In this document: one piece after another, positions 1 to 9,342 of the stretch
How the letters are laid out: each line of letters starts with the position of its first letter
Numbering within the stretch: the first letter of the stretch is position 1
Source of the DNA: an uncultured Phycicoccus sp.
GTDB taxonomy: Bacteria; Actinomycetota; Actinomycetes; Actinomycetales; Dermatophilaceae
Assembly (NCBI RefSeq): GCF_947495705.1
Contig: NZ_CANLZR010000002.1
Location: forward strand, 186,001 to 250,000
Length of the DNA stretch: 64,000 nucleotides
Direction: 5' to 3'
Position numbers and translations under genes: made by a program
The notes under the pieces: model-generated
What the model saw: the letters and a program-made list of their open reading frames with translations, nothing else
Database searches by the model: none
What the model was told of the DNA's origin: nothing

Positions 1-62
1 TCGCGGATCGCCTCGTGGTCCTCGGAGAGGCGGTAGGTGTCGAAGTCCGGGTTGCCGCTCAT
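1..62 (-). CDS. Acyl-CoA dehydrogenase, N-terminal fragment (FadE25-like)
   Basis: Only the first 20 codons lie in the window; the gene runs off the left edge. The reverse strand reads MSGNPDFDTYRLSEDHEAIR, which resembles the start of mycobacterial FadE25 (Rv3274c), an acyl-CoA dehydrogenase that sits beside purE/purK in M. tuberculosis. A TAACAT hexamer seven bases before the ATG supports this start and suggests a leaderless transcript. Family assignment rests on this short N-terminus and on the purEK context, since no catalytic residues are visible. Confidence 0.7.
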   Translation of the reverse strand, partial: MSGNPDFDTYRLSEDHEAIR

Positions 63-69
63 GACCTCG

Positions 70-75
70 ATGTTA
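70..75 (-). promoter_or_regulatory. Candidate -10 box of the partial acyl-CoA dehydrogenase
   Basis: TAACAT on the reverse strand ends seven bases before the ATG at 62. There is no purine-rich ribosome-binding site between them. It fits the leaderless pattern seen at many starts here. Confidence 0.4.
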
Positions 76-178
76 CGGGTCAGTACGACCGGGCGGCCCA
101 GCCGTCAGGCCACTCCTGGTGTGCTCTGCACCACCTGCCCGGAGTCACACCCTCCGGCCGTCTCTGGGATGCTGGCCC

Positions 179-481
179 ATGACCTTCGTCAACGTAGGGA
201 CCCTTGGATCAGTCACGGGCAAGCGAGACCTTCTCGTCGAGATCCTGACCCGGCGCAGTGCGGACCTCGAGTCGGCCGGCTGCCTGCTCTACGAGGTCGG
301 GGTCAGCGACGACCAGCCGGACACCGTCTTCGTGGCGGAGCTGTGGACGTCGGCCGCGGCACACGGCAGGTCCCTCCAGCTGGACAGCGTGCAGGCGGCC
401 ATCGCGGAAGCTCGCCCGCTCCTGTCCGGAGACATGGGCGGCTTCCGATTCGAGGTCGTCGGCTCCCCACTCAGGGACTGA
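179..481 (+). CDS. Antibiotic biosynthesis monooxygenase (ABM/YgiN-like) domain protein
   Basis: A 100-residue protein beginning [10 protein letters not shown]. It has the small ferredoxin-like alpha/beta ABM layout: an opening beta strand, a helix with [16 protein letters not shown], a strand with [19 protein letters not shown], and a helix ending in [11 protein letters not shown]. Members are small dimeric mono-oxygenases or quinol-modifying enzymes. The ORF extends upstream to 119, but the extension (MCSAPPARSH...) does not look like the fold, so the ATG at 179 is preferred. It is divergent from the partial acyl-CoA dehydrogenase and convergent with the LLM oxidoreductase. The substrate cannot be told from sequence. 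Confidence 0.7.
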   Translation: MTFVNVGTLGSVTGKRDLLVEILTRRSADLESAGCLLYEVGVSDDQPDTVFVAELWTSAAAHGRSLQLDSVQAAIAEARPLLSGDMGGFRFEVVGSPLRD

Positions 482-551
482 CCCGAGCCGGCATCGCACC
501 GATCTGCCGCGCCGGCGAGCCCGGGCCCGCGACCTGGCGGAAGCCCCCCGG

Positions 552-1613
552 TCACTCCCCGCGCAGCAGGTGCCAGAGGTGGCCGTGGTGCTCCCGGTCG
601 CCGAGCTCGGGCAGTACCTCCCGCTCGAACAGCTGGACGCCGCTGAGGTCGTAGGCCTGCTCGACGAAGTACGTGATGGCGTACGTCATGCCGCGCCGCT
701 CGAGGTCGCGCAGCGTCTCGACGATCTGCTCGGGGGTCCCGACGAGCGGTCCGTCGGCGAACGACTTCACCGCCTTCTCGACGACGTCGTCCGGCAGCCC
801 GGCCGAGGCGTAGTGGTCGCGGATCCAGCCGAGCCGGTCCTGGACCTCGCGGTCGGTGCGCCCGATGACGACGTTGAAGTTCGCGCTCCGGACGATCTCG
901 TCGTAGTCCCGCCCGAGGTCGCGGCAGTGCTCCTGGAGGATCTGCGACTTGTGCGTGAACTCCTCCGGCATCCCCGAGAAGTTCGTGTAGTCCGCGTACT
1001 CCGCCGCGATGCGCAGCGTCTTCCGCTCCCCGCCGCCGGCGACCCACATCGGGATCCCGTTCATCTTCGAGCCCGGCTGGACCGTGCCCTGGAGGGGCTG
1101 CGGGTAGCACATCGCGCCGTCGGCCTGGTAGTGCTCGCCGTCGAGGGTCGCCGACCCGGTCGTCCACATCTGGCGCATGATCTCGACGCCCTCGCGGAGC
1201 CGCGCCAGCCGCTCGCCCGCCCGCGGGAAGCCGTAGCCGTAGGCACGCCACTCGTGCTCGTACCACCCCGCGCCGATGCCCATCTCGAGCCGACCCTCGG
1301 ACACGGCGTCGACCGTCGCGGCGACCTTCGCGAGGTAGGTGGGCTCGCGGTACGACATGCACGTGCACATCTGGCCGAGCCGCACCCGGCCGGTCACCCC
1401 GGCGAACGCCGCCATGAGCGACCACGCCTCGTGCACGCCGGCCTCGGTGGGGTCGGGCACGGGGTGGAAGTGGTCGTAGACCCAGATGGAGGACCAGTTC
1501 TCGATGCCGTCGGCCCGGCGGGCCAGCCCGGCCATGACGCCCCAGTGCTGCGCCGGGTCGATGCCGACCAGGTCGTGGCGCCAGCCCTGCGGGATGAACA
1601 GTCCGAACTTCAT
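552..1613 (-). CDS. LLM class (luciferase-like) F420-dependent oxidoreductase
   Basis: 353 residues with the (beta/alpha)8 luciferase-like monooxygenase pattern: an N-terminal [10 protein letters not shown] strand, [12 protein letters not shown], a central [18 protein letters not shown] segment, and the hallmark [20 protein letters not shown] near residues 115-135. In actinobacteria this branch usually uses coenzyme F420, occasionally FMN, and the choice here is inference. GAGGAG lies just upstream of the ATG. The gene is divergent from the UDP-glucose dehydrogenase and probably monocistronic. The physiological substrate is unknown. Confidence 0.8.
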   Translation of the reverse strand: MKFGLFIPQGWRHDLVGIDPAQHWGVMAGLARRADGIENWSSIWVYDHFHPVPDPTEAGVHEAWSLMAAFAGVTGRVRLGQMCTCMSYREPTYLAKVAATVDAVSEGRLEMGIGAGWYEHEWRAYGYGFPRAGERLARLREGVEIMRQMWTTGSATLDGEHYQADGAMCYPQPLQGTVQPGSKMNGIPMWVAGGGERKTLRIAAEYADYTNFSGMPEEFTHKSQILQEHCRDLGRDYDEIVRSANFNVVIGRTDREVQDRLGWIRDHYASAGLPDDVVEKAVKSFADGPLVGTPEQIVETLRDLERRGMTYAITYFVEQAYDLSGVQLFEREVLPELGDREHHGHLWHLLRGE

Positions 1614-1738
1614 GCGGGTCTCCTCGCGGTGTCGTGGTGCTCCCGATCATGCCGCAGCGTCGTGGGCCCGGACGCCCAGGGCTCCGCCGCCGCGGCCAGG
1701 GACGCCCTCCCGGCTGGGGTCGGGCGGGCGCGCGACCC

Positions 1739-1744
1739 TAGTCT
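1739..1744 (+). promoter_or_regulatory. Candidate -10 box of ugd
   Basis: TAGTCT ends seven bases before the GTG at 1752, and no Shine-Dalgarno motif lies between. This favours the short start over the long upstream ORF extension and suggests a leaderless mRNA. Confidence 0.45.
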
Positions 1745-1751
1745 GTACGTC

Positions 1752-2921
1752 GTGAGCCCCACCATCTGCGTCGTCGGCACCTCCTACGTCGGCCTCTCCC
1801 TGGCCGTCCTCCTGGCCCGCACCCACGACGTCGTCGCCTACGACATCGACGAGTCCCGGGTCGAGATGCTGCGCGCGGGTCGCAGCCCCATCGCCGACCC
1901 CGACATCGAGGAGCACCTGCGCGCCGGCGGTCTGCGCCTCACCGTCACCGCCGACATGAACGAGGCCTACCCCGGCTGCGAGTACGTCGTCGTCGCCACC
2001 CCCACGAACTACGACGAGCGCACCAACTACTTCGACACGAGCAGCGTCGAGCAGGTCGTCGCCGACATCCGCCGGCTCGAGCCCGGCGCCACCGCCGTCG
2101 TGAAGTCGACCGTCCCGGTGGGCTTCACCGCCGCCCTGCGCGAGCGGCTCGGCACCGACCGGGTCGTCTTCTCGCCCGAGTTCCTCCGCGAGGGCAAGGC
2201 GTTGCACGACAACCTCCACCCGTCCCGGGTGGTCGTCGGCGACCGCGGCCCCGCCGGCGAGCGCTTCGCCCGGATGCTGGCGGACGCCGCCCTCGACGAG
2301 GACGTGCCGGTGCTGCTCACCGACAGCACCGAGGCCGAGGCCATCAAGCTGTTCGCCAACACCTACCTCGCGATGCGGGTGGCCTACTTCAACGAGCTCG
2401 ACACCTACGCGGCGACGCACGGCCTGGACACCCGCCAGATCATCGAGGGCGTCGGGCTCGACCCGCGCATCGGCGCGCACTACAACAACCCGAGCTTCGG
2501 CTACGGCGGGTACTGCCTGCCGAAGGACACCAAGCAGCTGCTCGCCAACTACGCGGACGTGCCGCAGACCCTGATCGGCGCCATCGTCGACGCCAACACG
2601 ACCCGCAAGGACTTCGTCGCGACCGACATCCTCGCGCGGCGGCCCGAGGTGGTGGGCATCCACCGGCTCATCATGAAGGCGGGCTCGGACAACTTCCGGT
2701 CCAGCAGCGTCCAGGGCGTCATGAAGCGCATCAAGGCCAAGGGCGTGCACGTCATCGTCCACGAGCCGGAGCTGGACGGGGAGGACTTCTTCGGGTCCCC
2801 CCTCGTCTCGCTCGAGGAGCTCAAGGAGCGCAGCGACGTCATCGTCGCGAACCGGCTCGTCCACGAGCTCGAGGACGTGGCGGAGCGCGTGTACACCCGC
2901 GACCTGTTCGGCCACGACTGA
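1752..2921 (+). CDS. ugd: UDP-glucose 6-dehydrogenase
   Basis: 389 residues, the usual length of the short Ugd form. It would oxidise UDP-glucose to UDP-glucuronate with two NAD+. A Rossmann start ([15 protein letters not shown]), the ATPTNYD and KSTVPVGFT segments, the central helix with [20 protein letters not shown], and the catalytic cysteine motif [13 protein letters not shown] are all present. The ORF track runs from 258 because the frame is open antisense to the LLM gene. The GTG at 1752 is chosen because the Rossmann strand follows at once and a -10 hexamer precedes it. No glycosyltransferase or capsule gene is adjacent, so the glucuronate acceptor pathway lies elsewhere. Confidence 0.92.
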   Translation: MSPTICVVGTSYVGLSLAVLLARTHDVVAYDIDESRVEMLRAGRSPIADPDIEEHLRAGGLRLTVTADMNEAYPGCEYVVVATPTNYDERTNYFDTSSVEQVVADIRRLEPGATAVVKSTVPVGFTAALRERLGTDRVVFSPEFLREGKALHDNLHPSRVVVGDRGPAGERFARMLADAALDEDVPVLLTDSTEAEAIKLFANTYLAMRVAYFNELDTYAATHGLDTRQIIEGVGLDPRIGAHYNNPSFGYGGYCLPKDTKQLLANYADVPQTLIGAIVDANTTRKDFVATDILARRPEVVGIHRLIMKAGSDNFRSSSVQGVMKRIKAKGVHVIVHEPELDGEDFFGSPLVSLEELKERSDVIVANRLVHELEDVAERVYTRDLFGHD

Positions 2922-2977
2922 GCAGCACGCCGCGACGGGCAGGTTTGCGGACCGTCGCAGGGGGCATGATGAGGGCC

Positions 2978-3433
2978 ATGGGCACACTGCGACACCAGAA
3001 CGACCCGCACCTCATCCGTGAGCTGCTCATGGACCCCGGCATCTGGGTGATCGTCGGGCTGTCCACGAACGAGTCCCGGCATGCCTGGTCGGTGTCGCGC
3101 TGGCTCCATGTCGAGCTCGGGAAGCCGATCATCCCGGTGCACCCCAAGGCCGAGACCGTGCACGGCGCCCAGGGCTACGCGTCGCTCGCCGACATCCCCG
3201 ACCAGGACCTCAAGGTCATCGACTGCTTCGTCAACTCCGAGCACGTGGGCGCCGTCGTCGACGAGGCGATCGAGCACAAGGACCGGCTCCTCATCGACGC
3301 CGTCTGGCTGCAGGCCGGGGTCATCGACGAGGCCGCCGCCGAACGGGCCCGCGCGGCCGGCCTCGGCGTCGTCATGGACACCTGCCCCAAGATCGAGTGG
3401 CCGAAGATCCGCAGCGACGGCATGTACCGCTGA
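2978..3433 (+). CDS. CoA-binding domain protein (YccU-like)
   Basis: About 151 residues forming one CoA-binding Rossmann-like domain (PF13380 type). Visible are the GIWVIVGLSTNESRHAWSVS nucleotide loop, KPIIPVHPKAETVHG, and a C-terminal VVMDTCPKIEWP with a conserved cysteine. Family members bind CoA or its disulfides; some actinobacterial relatives have unclear roles. The ORF is open from 2945, with methionines at 2966, 2969 and 2978. MGTLRHQNDP is chosen by resemblance to relatives, though 2969 has a better-spaced purine tract. It converges on purE across a probable bidirectional terminator. Confidence 0.75.
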   Translation: MGTLRHQNDPHLIRELLMDPGIWVIVGLSTNESRHAWSVSRWLHVELGKPIIPVHPKAETVHGAQGYASLADIPDQDLKVIDCFVNSEHVGAVVDEAIEHKDRLLIDAVWLQAGVIDEAAAERARAAGLGVVMDTCPKIEWPKIRSDGMYR

Positions 3434-3437
3434 CCTC

Positions 3438-3464
3438 GACATGTCGGGGTCACCCCGGAATGTC
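3438..3464. terminator. Bidirectional hairpin between convergent genes
   Basis: GACATGTCGGGG and CCCCGGAATGTC form an imperfect 12-base-pair stem (two mismatches) around a TCA loop. It lies exactly between the 3' ends of the CoA-binding gene and purE. Confidence 0.5.
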
Positions 3465-3509
3465 AGCGAGACCGGGCCTCCGAACCCGTGCCCGCCTGAC
3501 GAACCCCGG

Positions 3510-4037
3510 TCAGGCGTCCCGTCGCTCCCGCAGCGCCGCGCCCTTCGCGTGGGCCTGGTCGCGCAGTGCGCCGCGGAACTCGCCCATCGCCGCGCGCAGC
3601 CGCTGGGCCTCGGCCCCTTCGCCCGCACCGAGGATCCGCGCCGCGAGCAGCCCCGCGTTGCGCGCCCCGCCCACCGACACCGTCGCCACCGGCACGCCGG
3701 CCGGCATCTGCACGATGGAGAGCAGGGAGTCCATCCCGTCGAGGTACCGCAGCGGGACGGGTACCCCGATGACCGGCAGCGACGTCACCGACGCGAGCAT
3801 CCCGGGCAGGTGCGCCGCCCCGCCGGCACCGGCGACAAGCACGCGCAGCCCGCGGGCCTCGGCGATGCGGCCGTACTCGAGCATCTCCTCGGGCATCCGG
3901 TGCGCCGACACGACATCGACCTCGCACCTGACGCCGAACTCGTCGAGCGCCTCGACCGCCGCCTCCATGACGGGCCAGTCCGAGTCCGACCCCATGACGA
4001 CGCCGACGACCGGCGACTCGTGCTGCTGCGTGCTCAC
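3510..4037 (-). CDS. purE: N5-carboxyaminoimidazole ribonucleotide mutase
   Basis: 175 residues. PurE converts N5-CAIR to CAIR in purine biosynthesis. The class I signature is clear: [12 protein letters not shown] (phosphate loop), [10 protein letters not shown] with the catalytic histidine, and [15 protein letters not shown]. The start is GTG, and its first bases overlap the TGA of purK in a four-base GTGA junction, so the two are co-transcribed and translationally coupled. A charged C-terminal tail ([23 protein letters not shown]) is slightly longer than the core. The order matches the mycobacterial purK-purE locus. Confidence 0.96.
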   Translation of the reverse strand: MSTQQHESPVVGVVMGSDSDWPVMEAAVEALDEFGVRCEVDVVSAHRMPEEMLEYGRIAEARGLRVLVAGAGGAAHLPGMLASVTSLPVIGVPVPLRYLDGMDSLLSIVQMPAGVPVATVSVGGARNAGLLAARILGAGEGAEAQRLRAAMGEFRGALRDQAHAKGAALRERRDA

Positions 4038-5215
4038 TCCGTCACCACTCCTGTGAGGTAGTCCGCCGCGTGCCTCGCCCGCTCACGCAGGTCGGCGAGG
4101 TCGTCGCCGGAGACGTTGACGTGGCCGATCTTGCGGCCGGGACGCACGCCCTTGCCGTACAGGTGCACCTTGGCCTCGGGGTCGCGCGCCATGACGTGCC
4201 GGTAGGCCGGGTACAGCTCGGGGTAGTCGCCCCCGAGGACGTTGGCCATGACCGTCCACGCGGCCCGCGGCCGCGGCGCGCCGAGCGGCAGGTCGAGCAC
4301 CGCCCGCAGGTGCTGCTCGAACTGGCCGGTCACGGCCCCGTCCATCGACCAGTGCCCCGAGTTGTGTGGGCGCATCGCGAGCTCGTTGACGAGGACGGTC
4401 GTGCCGCCCCCGGGCGTCTCGACCTCGAACAGCTCGACGGCCATCACGCCCGTGACGCCGAGCTCGCCGGCCACCCGCAGCCCCGCCTGCACCGCCCCTG
4501 CTGCGACGTCCGCGTCGAGATCGGGCGCGGGCGCGAGCACCTCGGTGCAGATGCCACCGGTCTGCACGGTCTCGACGACCGGCCACACGGCGGCCTGCCC
4601 GGACGGGCTGCGGGCGAGCAGCACCGCCAGCTCGCGGCGGAACTCGACCTTCTCCTCCAGGAGCAGCCCGGTGCCGGCCTCCGCCGCCCGGCGCAGCCAG
4701 TCGTCGAGCTCGGCCGCCGAGGACGCCACCAGCACCCCCTTGCCGTCGTACCCGCCGCGCGGCGTCTTGGCGACGACCGGCCAGCCGACCTCGGCGCCGA
4801 ACGCCTCGACGTCCTGCACGGTGTCGGCCCGGACCCATCGCGGGCACGGCACGCCGAGGCCGGTGAGCCGCTCGCGCATGGCGAGCTTGTCCTGGGCGAA
4901 CAGGAGGGCCTCCGGCGACGGGTGCAGCGCGACGCCGTCTGCGACGAGCAGGGCGAGGATCTCCTGGGGGACGTGCTCGTGGTCGAAGGTCACGACGTCG
5001 CACTCGGCCGCGAACCGGCGCACGGCGTCGACGTCGGTGTGCTCGCCGACCGGGGCGCTGGGCACGACGAGCGCCGCACTGGAGTCGTGCGCGTCGGCGA
5101 GGACGCTGAGGGTGACCCCGAGCTCGGCCGCCGGGCCAGCGCACATCCGGGCGAGCTGGCCACCCCCGACGATGCCGACGACGGGGAAGCCTCCGGGCGC
5201 ACGACGTGGGGTCAC
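4034..5215 (-). CDS. purK: N5-carboxyaminoimidazole ribonucleotide synthase
   Basis: 393 residues with an ATP-grasp fold. It makes N5-CAIR from AIR, bicarbonate and ATP for PurE. Seen: the N-terminal [25 protein letters not shown], the ATP-grasp loop [25 protein letters not shown], and the metal-binding MAVELFEVE...[14 protein letters not shown] block. The track ORF extends far upstream (695 aa) through GtrA antisense. The GTG at 5215 is preferred because the family N-terminus starts there and a TATCCT hexamer precedes it. It overlaps purE by four bases. Confidence 0.95.
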   Translation of the reverse strand: MTPRRAPGGFPVVGIVGGGQLARMCAGPAAELGVTLSVLADAHDSSAALVVPSAPVGEHTDVDAVRRFAAECDVVTFDHEHVPQEILALLVADGVALHPSPEALLFAQDKLAMRERLTGLGVPCPRWVRADTVQDVEAFGAEVGWPVVAKTPRGGYDGKGVLVASSAAELDDWLRRAAEAGTGLLLEEKVEFRRELAVLLARSPSGQAAVWPVVETVQTGGICTEVLAPAPDLDADVAAGAVQAGLRVAGELGVTGVMAVELFEVETPGGGTTVLVNELAMRPHNSGHWSMDGAVTGQFEQHLRAVLDLPLGAPRPRAAWTVMANVLGGDYPELYPAYRHVMARDPEAKVHLYGKGVRPGRKIGHVNVSGDDLADLRERARHAADYLTGVVTE

Positions 5216-5221
5216 TCGGCG

Positions 5222-5248
5222 AGGATAACGACCCCGCGTCGTTAGGCT
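5222..5248. promoter_or_regulatory. Divergent candidate -10 boxes for purK and the GtrA gene
   Basis: Only 39 bases separate the two GTG starts. TATCCT on the minus strand (5227-5222) ends six bases before purK, and TAGGCT on the plus strand (5243-5248) ends six bases before the GtrA gene. Both suggest leaderless transcripts. Confidence 0.45.
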
Positions 5249-5254
5249 GCACGG

Positions 5255-5731
5255 GTGACCGCCCAGGACACCCCGACCCAGGGGCCCATCGGCCGCGCGC
5301 TCGACGCCGCCCGGGGGGCGCTCGACGTCCTCTACCGCGAGATGATCAAGTTCGGCGTGGTCGGCGCCGTCGCCTTCGTCGTCGACCTGGGCCTGGCGAA
5401 CATCCTGTGGCACACCGTGCTCGACGACAAGGTCACGACCGCGAAGATCATCTCGGGCGCGGCCGCCACGCTCGTCGCCTGGCTCGGCAACCGGCAGTGG
5501 ACCTTCCGGCACCGGCGGAGCCGCCCGATGCACCACGAGGTCGCCATGTTCTTCGGCGTCAACCTCATCGCGCTCGGGATCTCGGCCTTCACCCTCGCCG
5601 TGTCGCACTACGGGCTCGGCTTCACCTCGACCCTCGCCGACAACATCGCGACGATCGTCGGGATCGGCCTCGGCACGCTGTTCCGCTTCTGGGCGTACCG
5701 GCGGTTCGTGTTCGCGCGCGAACCCCTCTGA
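5255..5731 (+). CDS. GtrA family membrane protein
   Basis: 158 residues with four predicted membrane segments: [57 protein letters not shown] and [22 protein letters not shown]. The GNRQWTF and [11 protein letters not shown] signatures are typical of GtrA. Family members are thought to help flip or transfer polyprenyl-linked sugars for cell-envelope glycosylation. In M. tuberculosis a GtrA protein (Rv3277) also lies beside purK. It converges with the histidine kinase gene, with 11 bases between the two stops. Confidence 0.85.
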   Translation: MTAQDTPTQGPIGRALDAARGALDVLYREMIKFGVVGAVAFVVDLGLANILWHTVLDDKVTTAKIISGAAATLVAWLGNRQWTFRHRRSRPMHHEVAMFFGVNLIALGISAFTLAVSHYGLGFTSTLADNIATIVGIGLGTLFRFWAYRRFVFAREPL

Positions 5732-5742
5732 CCGGCCCGGGG

Positions 5743-6732
5743 TCAGCGTTCGCTGGAGGACAGGAACAGCGCGAAGACGGGCGGGGTCGCGCGGGCCAGC
5801 TCGAGCCGGCCGCCGACCGCCTCGGCGAGGTCCCGCGCCAGGGACAGCCCGAGCCCGGACCCGGAGGACGACACCGACCGCTCGAAGATGTGCGGGGCGA
5901 TCGTCGGCGACACCCCGTCGCCCTCGTCGCTGACCTCGATGACCACCGACGGCCCGGCCCGGCGCGCGCTGACCTCGACGGTGCCCCGGCCGTAGGCGAG
6001 GGAGTTCTCGAGCAGCGTCGTGAGGATCTGCCCGAGCGAGACCGGCGTCGCCCGGACGACGAGGCCGCGCTCGCCGCTGACGTGGATGCTCCGCCGGGCG
6101 GAGGCGAAGGCCGGCTGCCACTCCCGCTGGAGGGAGGCGAGGACGGAGTCGAGGGACACCGCCGGGTTCGCCTCGACCCCGCTGCGGGTCCGGCTCATGA
6201 GGTCGTCGACGACCTTGCTCAGCCGCTCGACCTGGCCGATCGCGATCGCCGACTCCTCGGCGACGACCGCGAGGTCCTCGGTCACCGAGATCTCCTCGAG
6301 CCGCATGAGCAAGGCGGTGAGCGGCGTCCGGAGCTGGTGCGAGGCGTCCGCGGCGAAGTCCCGCTCGGACGCCAGCCGCTTGGCCCCCTGCTGCGCGCCG
6401 CGCACGAGGGCGGCGTCGAGCCGGTCCATCTCCTCGATCCCGGACTCGAGCGGGACGGGGCGGGTGTCACCCGCCGCGAGCCGCTCCGCCCGCTCCCGCA
6501 GGGTCCCGAGCAGGCCGGTGATCCGCAGTGCGGAGCGCTCGCCGAGCCATGCCGCGGCAAGGAGGGCGAACCCGGCCGCCCCGACCAGCGCCGCCGTCGG
6601 GACCCACCAGCTCGCGCCGACCCCGTCGAGCGACACCGCGCCCTGCTGGACGAGCAGGGCGCCGGCGAAGGACATCGCGAGGAGTGCGACGACGGCCGTC
6701 TCCAGGGCCGTCAGGACGACGATGCGGCGCAC
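5743..6732 (-). CDS. Sensor histidine kinase
   Basis: 329 residues. Two N-terminal membrane helices (about 7-30 and 43-65) enclose a very short extracytoplasmic loop, followed by a HAMP-like linker. A HisKA segment carries ASHQLRTPL with the phosphoacceptor histidine, and the HATPase domain has LLENSLAYG (N box), DEGDGVS (G1) and GSGLGLSLA (G2). The small outer loop suggests it senses a membrane or intramembrane cue. It follows its response regulator by six bases. The signal is not identifiable. Confidence 0.9.
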   Translation of the reverse strand: MRRIVVLTALETAVVALLAMSFAGALLVQQGAVSLDGVGASWWVPTAALVGAAGFALLAAAWLGERSALRITGLLGTLRERAERLAAGDTRPVPLESGIEEMDRLDAALVRGAQQGAKRLASERDFAADASHQLRTPLTALLMRLEEISVTEDLAVVAEESAIAIGQVERLSKVVDDLMSRTRSGVEANPAVSLDSVLASLQREWQPAFASARRSIHVSGERGLVVRATPVSLGQILTTLLENSLAYGRGTVEVSARRAGPSVVIEVSDEGDGVSPTIAPHIFERSVSSSGSGLGLSLARDLAEAVGGRLELARATPPVFALFLSSSER

Positions 6733-6738
6733 CGGCGA

Positions 6739-7419
6739 TCACTCGTCCGGTGCGTCGAAGCGGAACCCGAGACCTCGGATCGTCGTGATGTACCGCGGGT
6801 GGGCGGCGTCGTCACCGAGCTTCCGCCGAAGGACCGAGATGTGCATGTCGAGCGTCTTGGTCGACCCGTACCAGGCGCTGTCCCAGACGTCGCGCATGAG
6901 CTTCTCGCGGGAGACGACCTTGCCCTCGTTCGCGACGAGGACGCGGAGCAGCTCGAACTCCTTGCCGGTGAGCTGCACCTCGTCGCCGCGCAGGAAGACC
7001 CGCCGCCCCTCGGGGTCGATGTCGATGAGCGGGTCCCCCTCGCCGTCGGCGCCGTCCACGACGCCGCGCCGCAGCAGCGCCCGGGCCCGGGCGAGCAGCT
7101 CGGCGAGCCGGAAGGGCTTCGTGACGTAGTCGTCGGCACCGGCGTCGAGCCCGACGACGGTGTCGACCTCGTCGGCCCGCGCCGTGAGCACGAGGACGGG
7201 CACGCTGCTGCCCTCGGCCCGGAGCCGCCGGCACACCTCGAGGCCGTCCATCTTCGGCAGGCCGAGGTCGAGTACGACCAGGTCAGGGGTCTGCAGGGCG
7301 TGCTCGAGCGCCGACTCCCCGTCCGTACACACCTCGACCTCGTACCCCTCACGGCGCAGTGCACGGGCGAGCGGATCGGAGATCGCCGGGTCGTCCTCGG
7401 CGAGCAGCACCTTCGTCAT
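6739..7419 (-). CDS. OmpR/PhoB-type response regulator
   Basis: 226 residues. The receiver domain has the acidic pocket (LLAEDD), the phosphoacceptor aspartate in [13 protein letters not shown] and the conserved lysine in [10 protein letters not shown]. The C-terminal winged helix has [16 protein letters not shown] and the RRKLGDD...TIRGLGFRF ending. The track starts at a GTG (7437), but [10 protein letters not shown] at 7419 fits the family and has TACCAT seven bases upstream. It is the first gene of a two-gene operon with the kinase. Confidence 0.93.
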   Translation of the reverse strand: MTKVLLAEDDPAISDPLARALRREGYEVEVCTDGESALEHALQTPDLVVLDLGLPKMDGLEVCRRLRAEGSSVPVLVLTARADEVDTVVGLDAGADDYVTKPFRLAELLARARALLRRGVVDGADGEGDPLIDIDPEGRRVFLRGDEVQLTGKEFELLRVLVANEGKVVSREKLMRDVWDSAWYGSTKTLDMHISVLRRKLGDDAAHPRYITTIRGLGFRFDAPDE

Positions 7420-7426
7420 GGGCCCG

Positions 7427-7432
7427 ATGGTA
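7427..7432 (-). promoter_or_regulatory. Candidate -10 box of the response regulator
   Basis: TACCAT on the reverse strand ends seven bases before the ATG at 7419, supporting that start over the upstream GTG. Confidence 0.4.
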
Positions 7433-7433
7433 G

Positions 7434-8534
7434 TCACGAAGTGGCGTCCGCCACGGGTGGACGCCTCTCACCCGGCGCGCGTCGCAGCTCGTGCAGCGTC
7501 ACGACGCCGATCCCGCGCAGCATCCGGCGGCGGCGTTCGATGGCCGAGAAGCCCGACACCGACCCGAGCGCGCGCGCCATGTCCTCGTCGACGAACACCG
7601 TCCCCGACGGGGTGACGGCGGTGATGCGGCTCGCCTTGTTGACCGTCATCCCGAACACGTCCCCGAGCCGGGACACGACCCGCCCGTGGGCCAGCCCGAC
7701 CCGCACCGGCGGGAGCAGGTCGTCCTCGGCCATGGCGTCGACGAGGTCCAGGGCGATGGCCGACGCGGCCGCGGCCTCGGTGTGCACGAAGAGGACCTCG
7801 TCGCCCACCGTCTTGATGACGCGCCCGCCGTGCTCGGCGATGACGTCGCTGGCGAGGAGCTCGAAATGCTGGACGAGCCGGGCGAGCTGCCGCTCGCTCA
7901 TCCGTCGGACGAAGGAGGTGAAGGCAACGAGGTCGGCGAACCCGACGGCCCGCACCGGTGCCGACGGGTCCGAGCGCACCGCCGGGTCGGCGTCCGCGAG
8001 CATGCGCTGGATCGCGTTGGTCAGGTGGCGGCGCCAGACGTACACGAGCAGCGGCTCGACGTCGTCGATGGTGCGGGCGAGCAGGGCCGCGGCGTCCGCG
8101 GCGACCCGCGGTTCCGGGACCGAGCGACTGTCCTTGCCCTCGAGCTCCTCGGAGAACGCCGGGGTCAGCGACTCGGCGACGAGCTGGGTCTGCCACACCG
8201 CCAGCCGGTCGGAGGTCCGCGCGAAGGCGCGGGTCATGCCGAGGGCGAGCTCCTCGCTCACGACGCCGCTGCGGACGAGCCGGGTCACCCGGGCCAGCGC
8301 CTCGAGGTCGGCGTCGGTGAACATCGCCTCGTCGTCCTCGACCACCTGGAAGCCCATCGCGTGCCAGAACCGCCGCGCCTCGCCGGGGTCGACGCCGGCC
8401 CCCTCGCTGACCTCGGCCCGGGCCATCGAGGCGGAGCGGCCGAGCAGCGCCTGCTCGATCCACTCGGGGAGGTCCGCGGTGGCCGGGGCTGCGGGGACGG
8501 CCGGCTCCCCCGCCTGCTCGGGCTCCTCGGTCAT
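7434..8534 (-). CDS. Class III adenylate/guanylate cyclase with N-terminal regulatory domain
   Basis: 366 residues. The C-terminal half (about 190-350) is a class III cyclase catalytic domain. [10 protein letters not shown] and KTVGDEVLF supply the metal-binding aspartates, and VNKASRI supplies the asparagine/arginine pair that stabilises the transition state. The N-terminal half is soluble and helical ([20 protein letters not shown]...), resembling the autoinhibitory domain of mycobacterial Rv1264/Rv2212-type cyclases. The start MTEEPEQAG follows a good GGAGGAGG site; the nine upstream residues in the track are rejected. It lies 16 bases after birA in the same direction, so they are probably co-transcribed. 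cAMP is the likely product; the regulating ligand is unknown. Confidence 0.9.
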   Translation of the reverse strand: MTEEPEQAGEPAVPAAPATADLPEWIEQALLGRSASMARAEVSEGAGVDPGEARRFWHAMGFQVVEDDEAMFTDADLEALARVTRLVRSGVVSEELALGMTRAFARTSDRLAVWQTQLVAESLTPAFSEELEGKDSRSVPEPRVAADAAALLARTIDDVEPLLVYVWRRHLTNAIQRMLADADPAVRSDPSAPVRAVGFADLVAFTSFVRRMSERQLARLVQHFELLASDVIAEHGGRVIKTVGDEVLFVHTEAAAASAIALDLVDAMAEDDLLPPVRVGLAHGRVVSRLGDVFGMTVNKASRITAVTPSGTVFVDEDMARALGSVSGFSAIERRRRMLRGIGVVTLHELRRAPGERRPPVADATS

Positions 8535-8550
8535 GCCGCCTCCTCCCGTC

Positions 8551-9318
8551 TCAGCGTGCACGGACGTGGACGACGTCGCCGGCCGAGACCTGGACCGTCC
8601 CGGCGCCGGTGTGCACGGTCAGTCTGCCCTCGCCGTCGATCCCTGTCGCGCGGCCGTGGCGGACGGCCCCGCCGGGCTCGTGGACCTCGACGTCGCGGCC
8701 CAGCGTGGCGCAGGCGGCGCGGTACGCCGCGGCCGCCGGGCCGGAGGGCCCGGAGTCCTCCCGGAGCACGGCCGCGAGCTGCCGGAGGTAGGCGGTGAGC
8801 AGGACGGCCCGGTCGACCCCGGGATGCCCGGCGGCGCGCAGCGAGGTGGCCGTCCCGAGCGGGAGGTCCGCACGCGTCGTGTCGACGTTGACGCCCACGC
8901 CGACGACCACGCCGTCCGGCACCCACTCGCACAGGACGCCCGCGAGCTTGCGGTCGCCGTCCTCCGGCACGAGGACGTCGTTGGGCCACTTCAACGCCGT
9001 GACCGGCCCGGCGACCTCGTCGACGGCGCGGTGCACGGCGAGGCCGGCGAACAGCGGCACCCAGGACGCTCCCGAGGCCGGAACCGGGACGAGCACGCTC
9101 ACGGCCAGGGCCGTCCCGGGGGTCGTGGACCAGGCGCGGCCGAGCCGGCCACGGCCGCTCTCCTGGACGTCGGCGACGACGACCCGCCACAGCGCGGGCC
9201 GGTCGCGGACGAGGTCGTTGGTGGACCCGACCCGGTCGTGGACCTCCACCGGCAGCCACGGCTCGCCGGGTGTGACGGACGCCGCGTCGATCGGTGGCGG
9301 AGGGAGGGGCTGGTCCAC
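8551..9318 (-). CDS. birA: Biotin--[acetyl-CoA-carboxylase] ligase
   Basis: 255 residues. It activates biotin as biotinyl-AMP and attaches it to the biotin carboxyl carrier lysine. Seen: STNDLVRD, the biotin-binding loop [29 protein letters not shown] and GVGVNVDT, followed by an SH3-like C-terminus. There is no N-terminal DNA-binding domain, so it is a monofunctional ligase rather than an E. coli-like BirA repressor. The GTG at 9318 is chosen; the long upstream ORF is antisense to accD5. It is divergent from accD5 with overlapping -10 hexamers. Confidence 0.94.
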   Translation of the reverse strand: MDQPLPPPPIDAASVTPGEPWLPVEVHDRVGSTNDLVRDRPALWRVVVADVQESGRGRLGRAWSTTPGTALAVSVLVPVPASGASWVPLFAGLAVHRAVDEVAGPVTALKWPNDVLVPEDGDRKLAGVLCEWVPDGVVVGVGVNVDTTRADLPLGTATSLRAAGHPGVDRAVLLTAYLRQLAAVLREDSGPSGPAAAAYRAACATLGRDVEVHEPGGAVRHGRATGIDGEGRLTVHTGAGTVQVSAGDVVHVRAR

Positions 9319-9325
9319 GGGCCCA

Positions 9326-9335
9326 AGGCTAGGCT
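9326..9335. promoter_or_regulatory. Overlapping back-to-back -10 boxes of birA and accD5
   Basis: AGGCTAGGCT reads as TAGGCT on the plus strand (9330-9335, seven bases before accD5) and as TAGCCT on the minus strand (9331-9326, seven bases before birA). The two hexamers share two bases, so the promoters would compete for polymerase. Confidence 0.5.
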
Positions 9336-9342
9336 CTCGCCC

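Noticed and set aside
258-2921. 887-aa ORF upstream-extended from ugd
   Set aside because: The first ~500 codons are antisense to the LLM gene. The Rossmann start and -10 hexamer place the start at 1752.
8551-9318. BirA as a biotin-operon repressor
   Set aside because: There is no N-terminal helix-turn-helix domain; the protein begins directly with the catalytic region.
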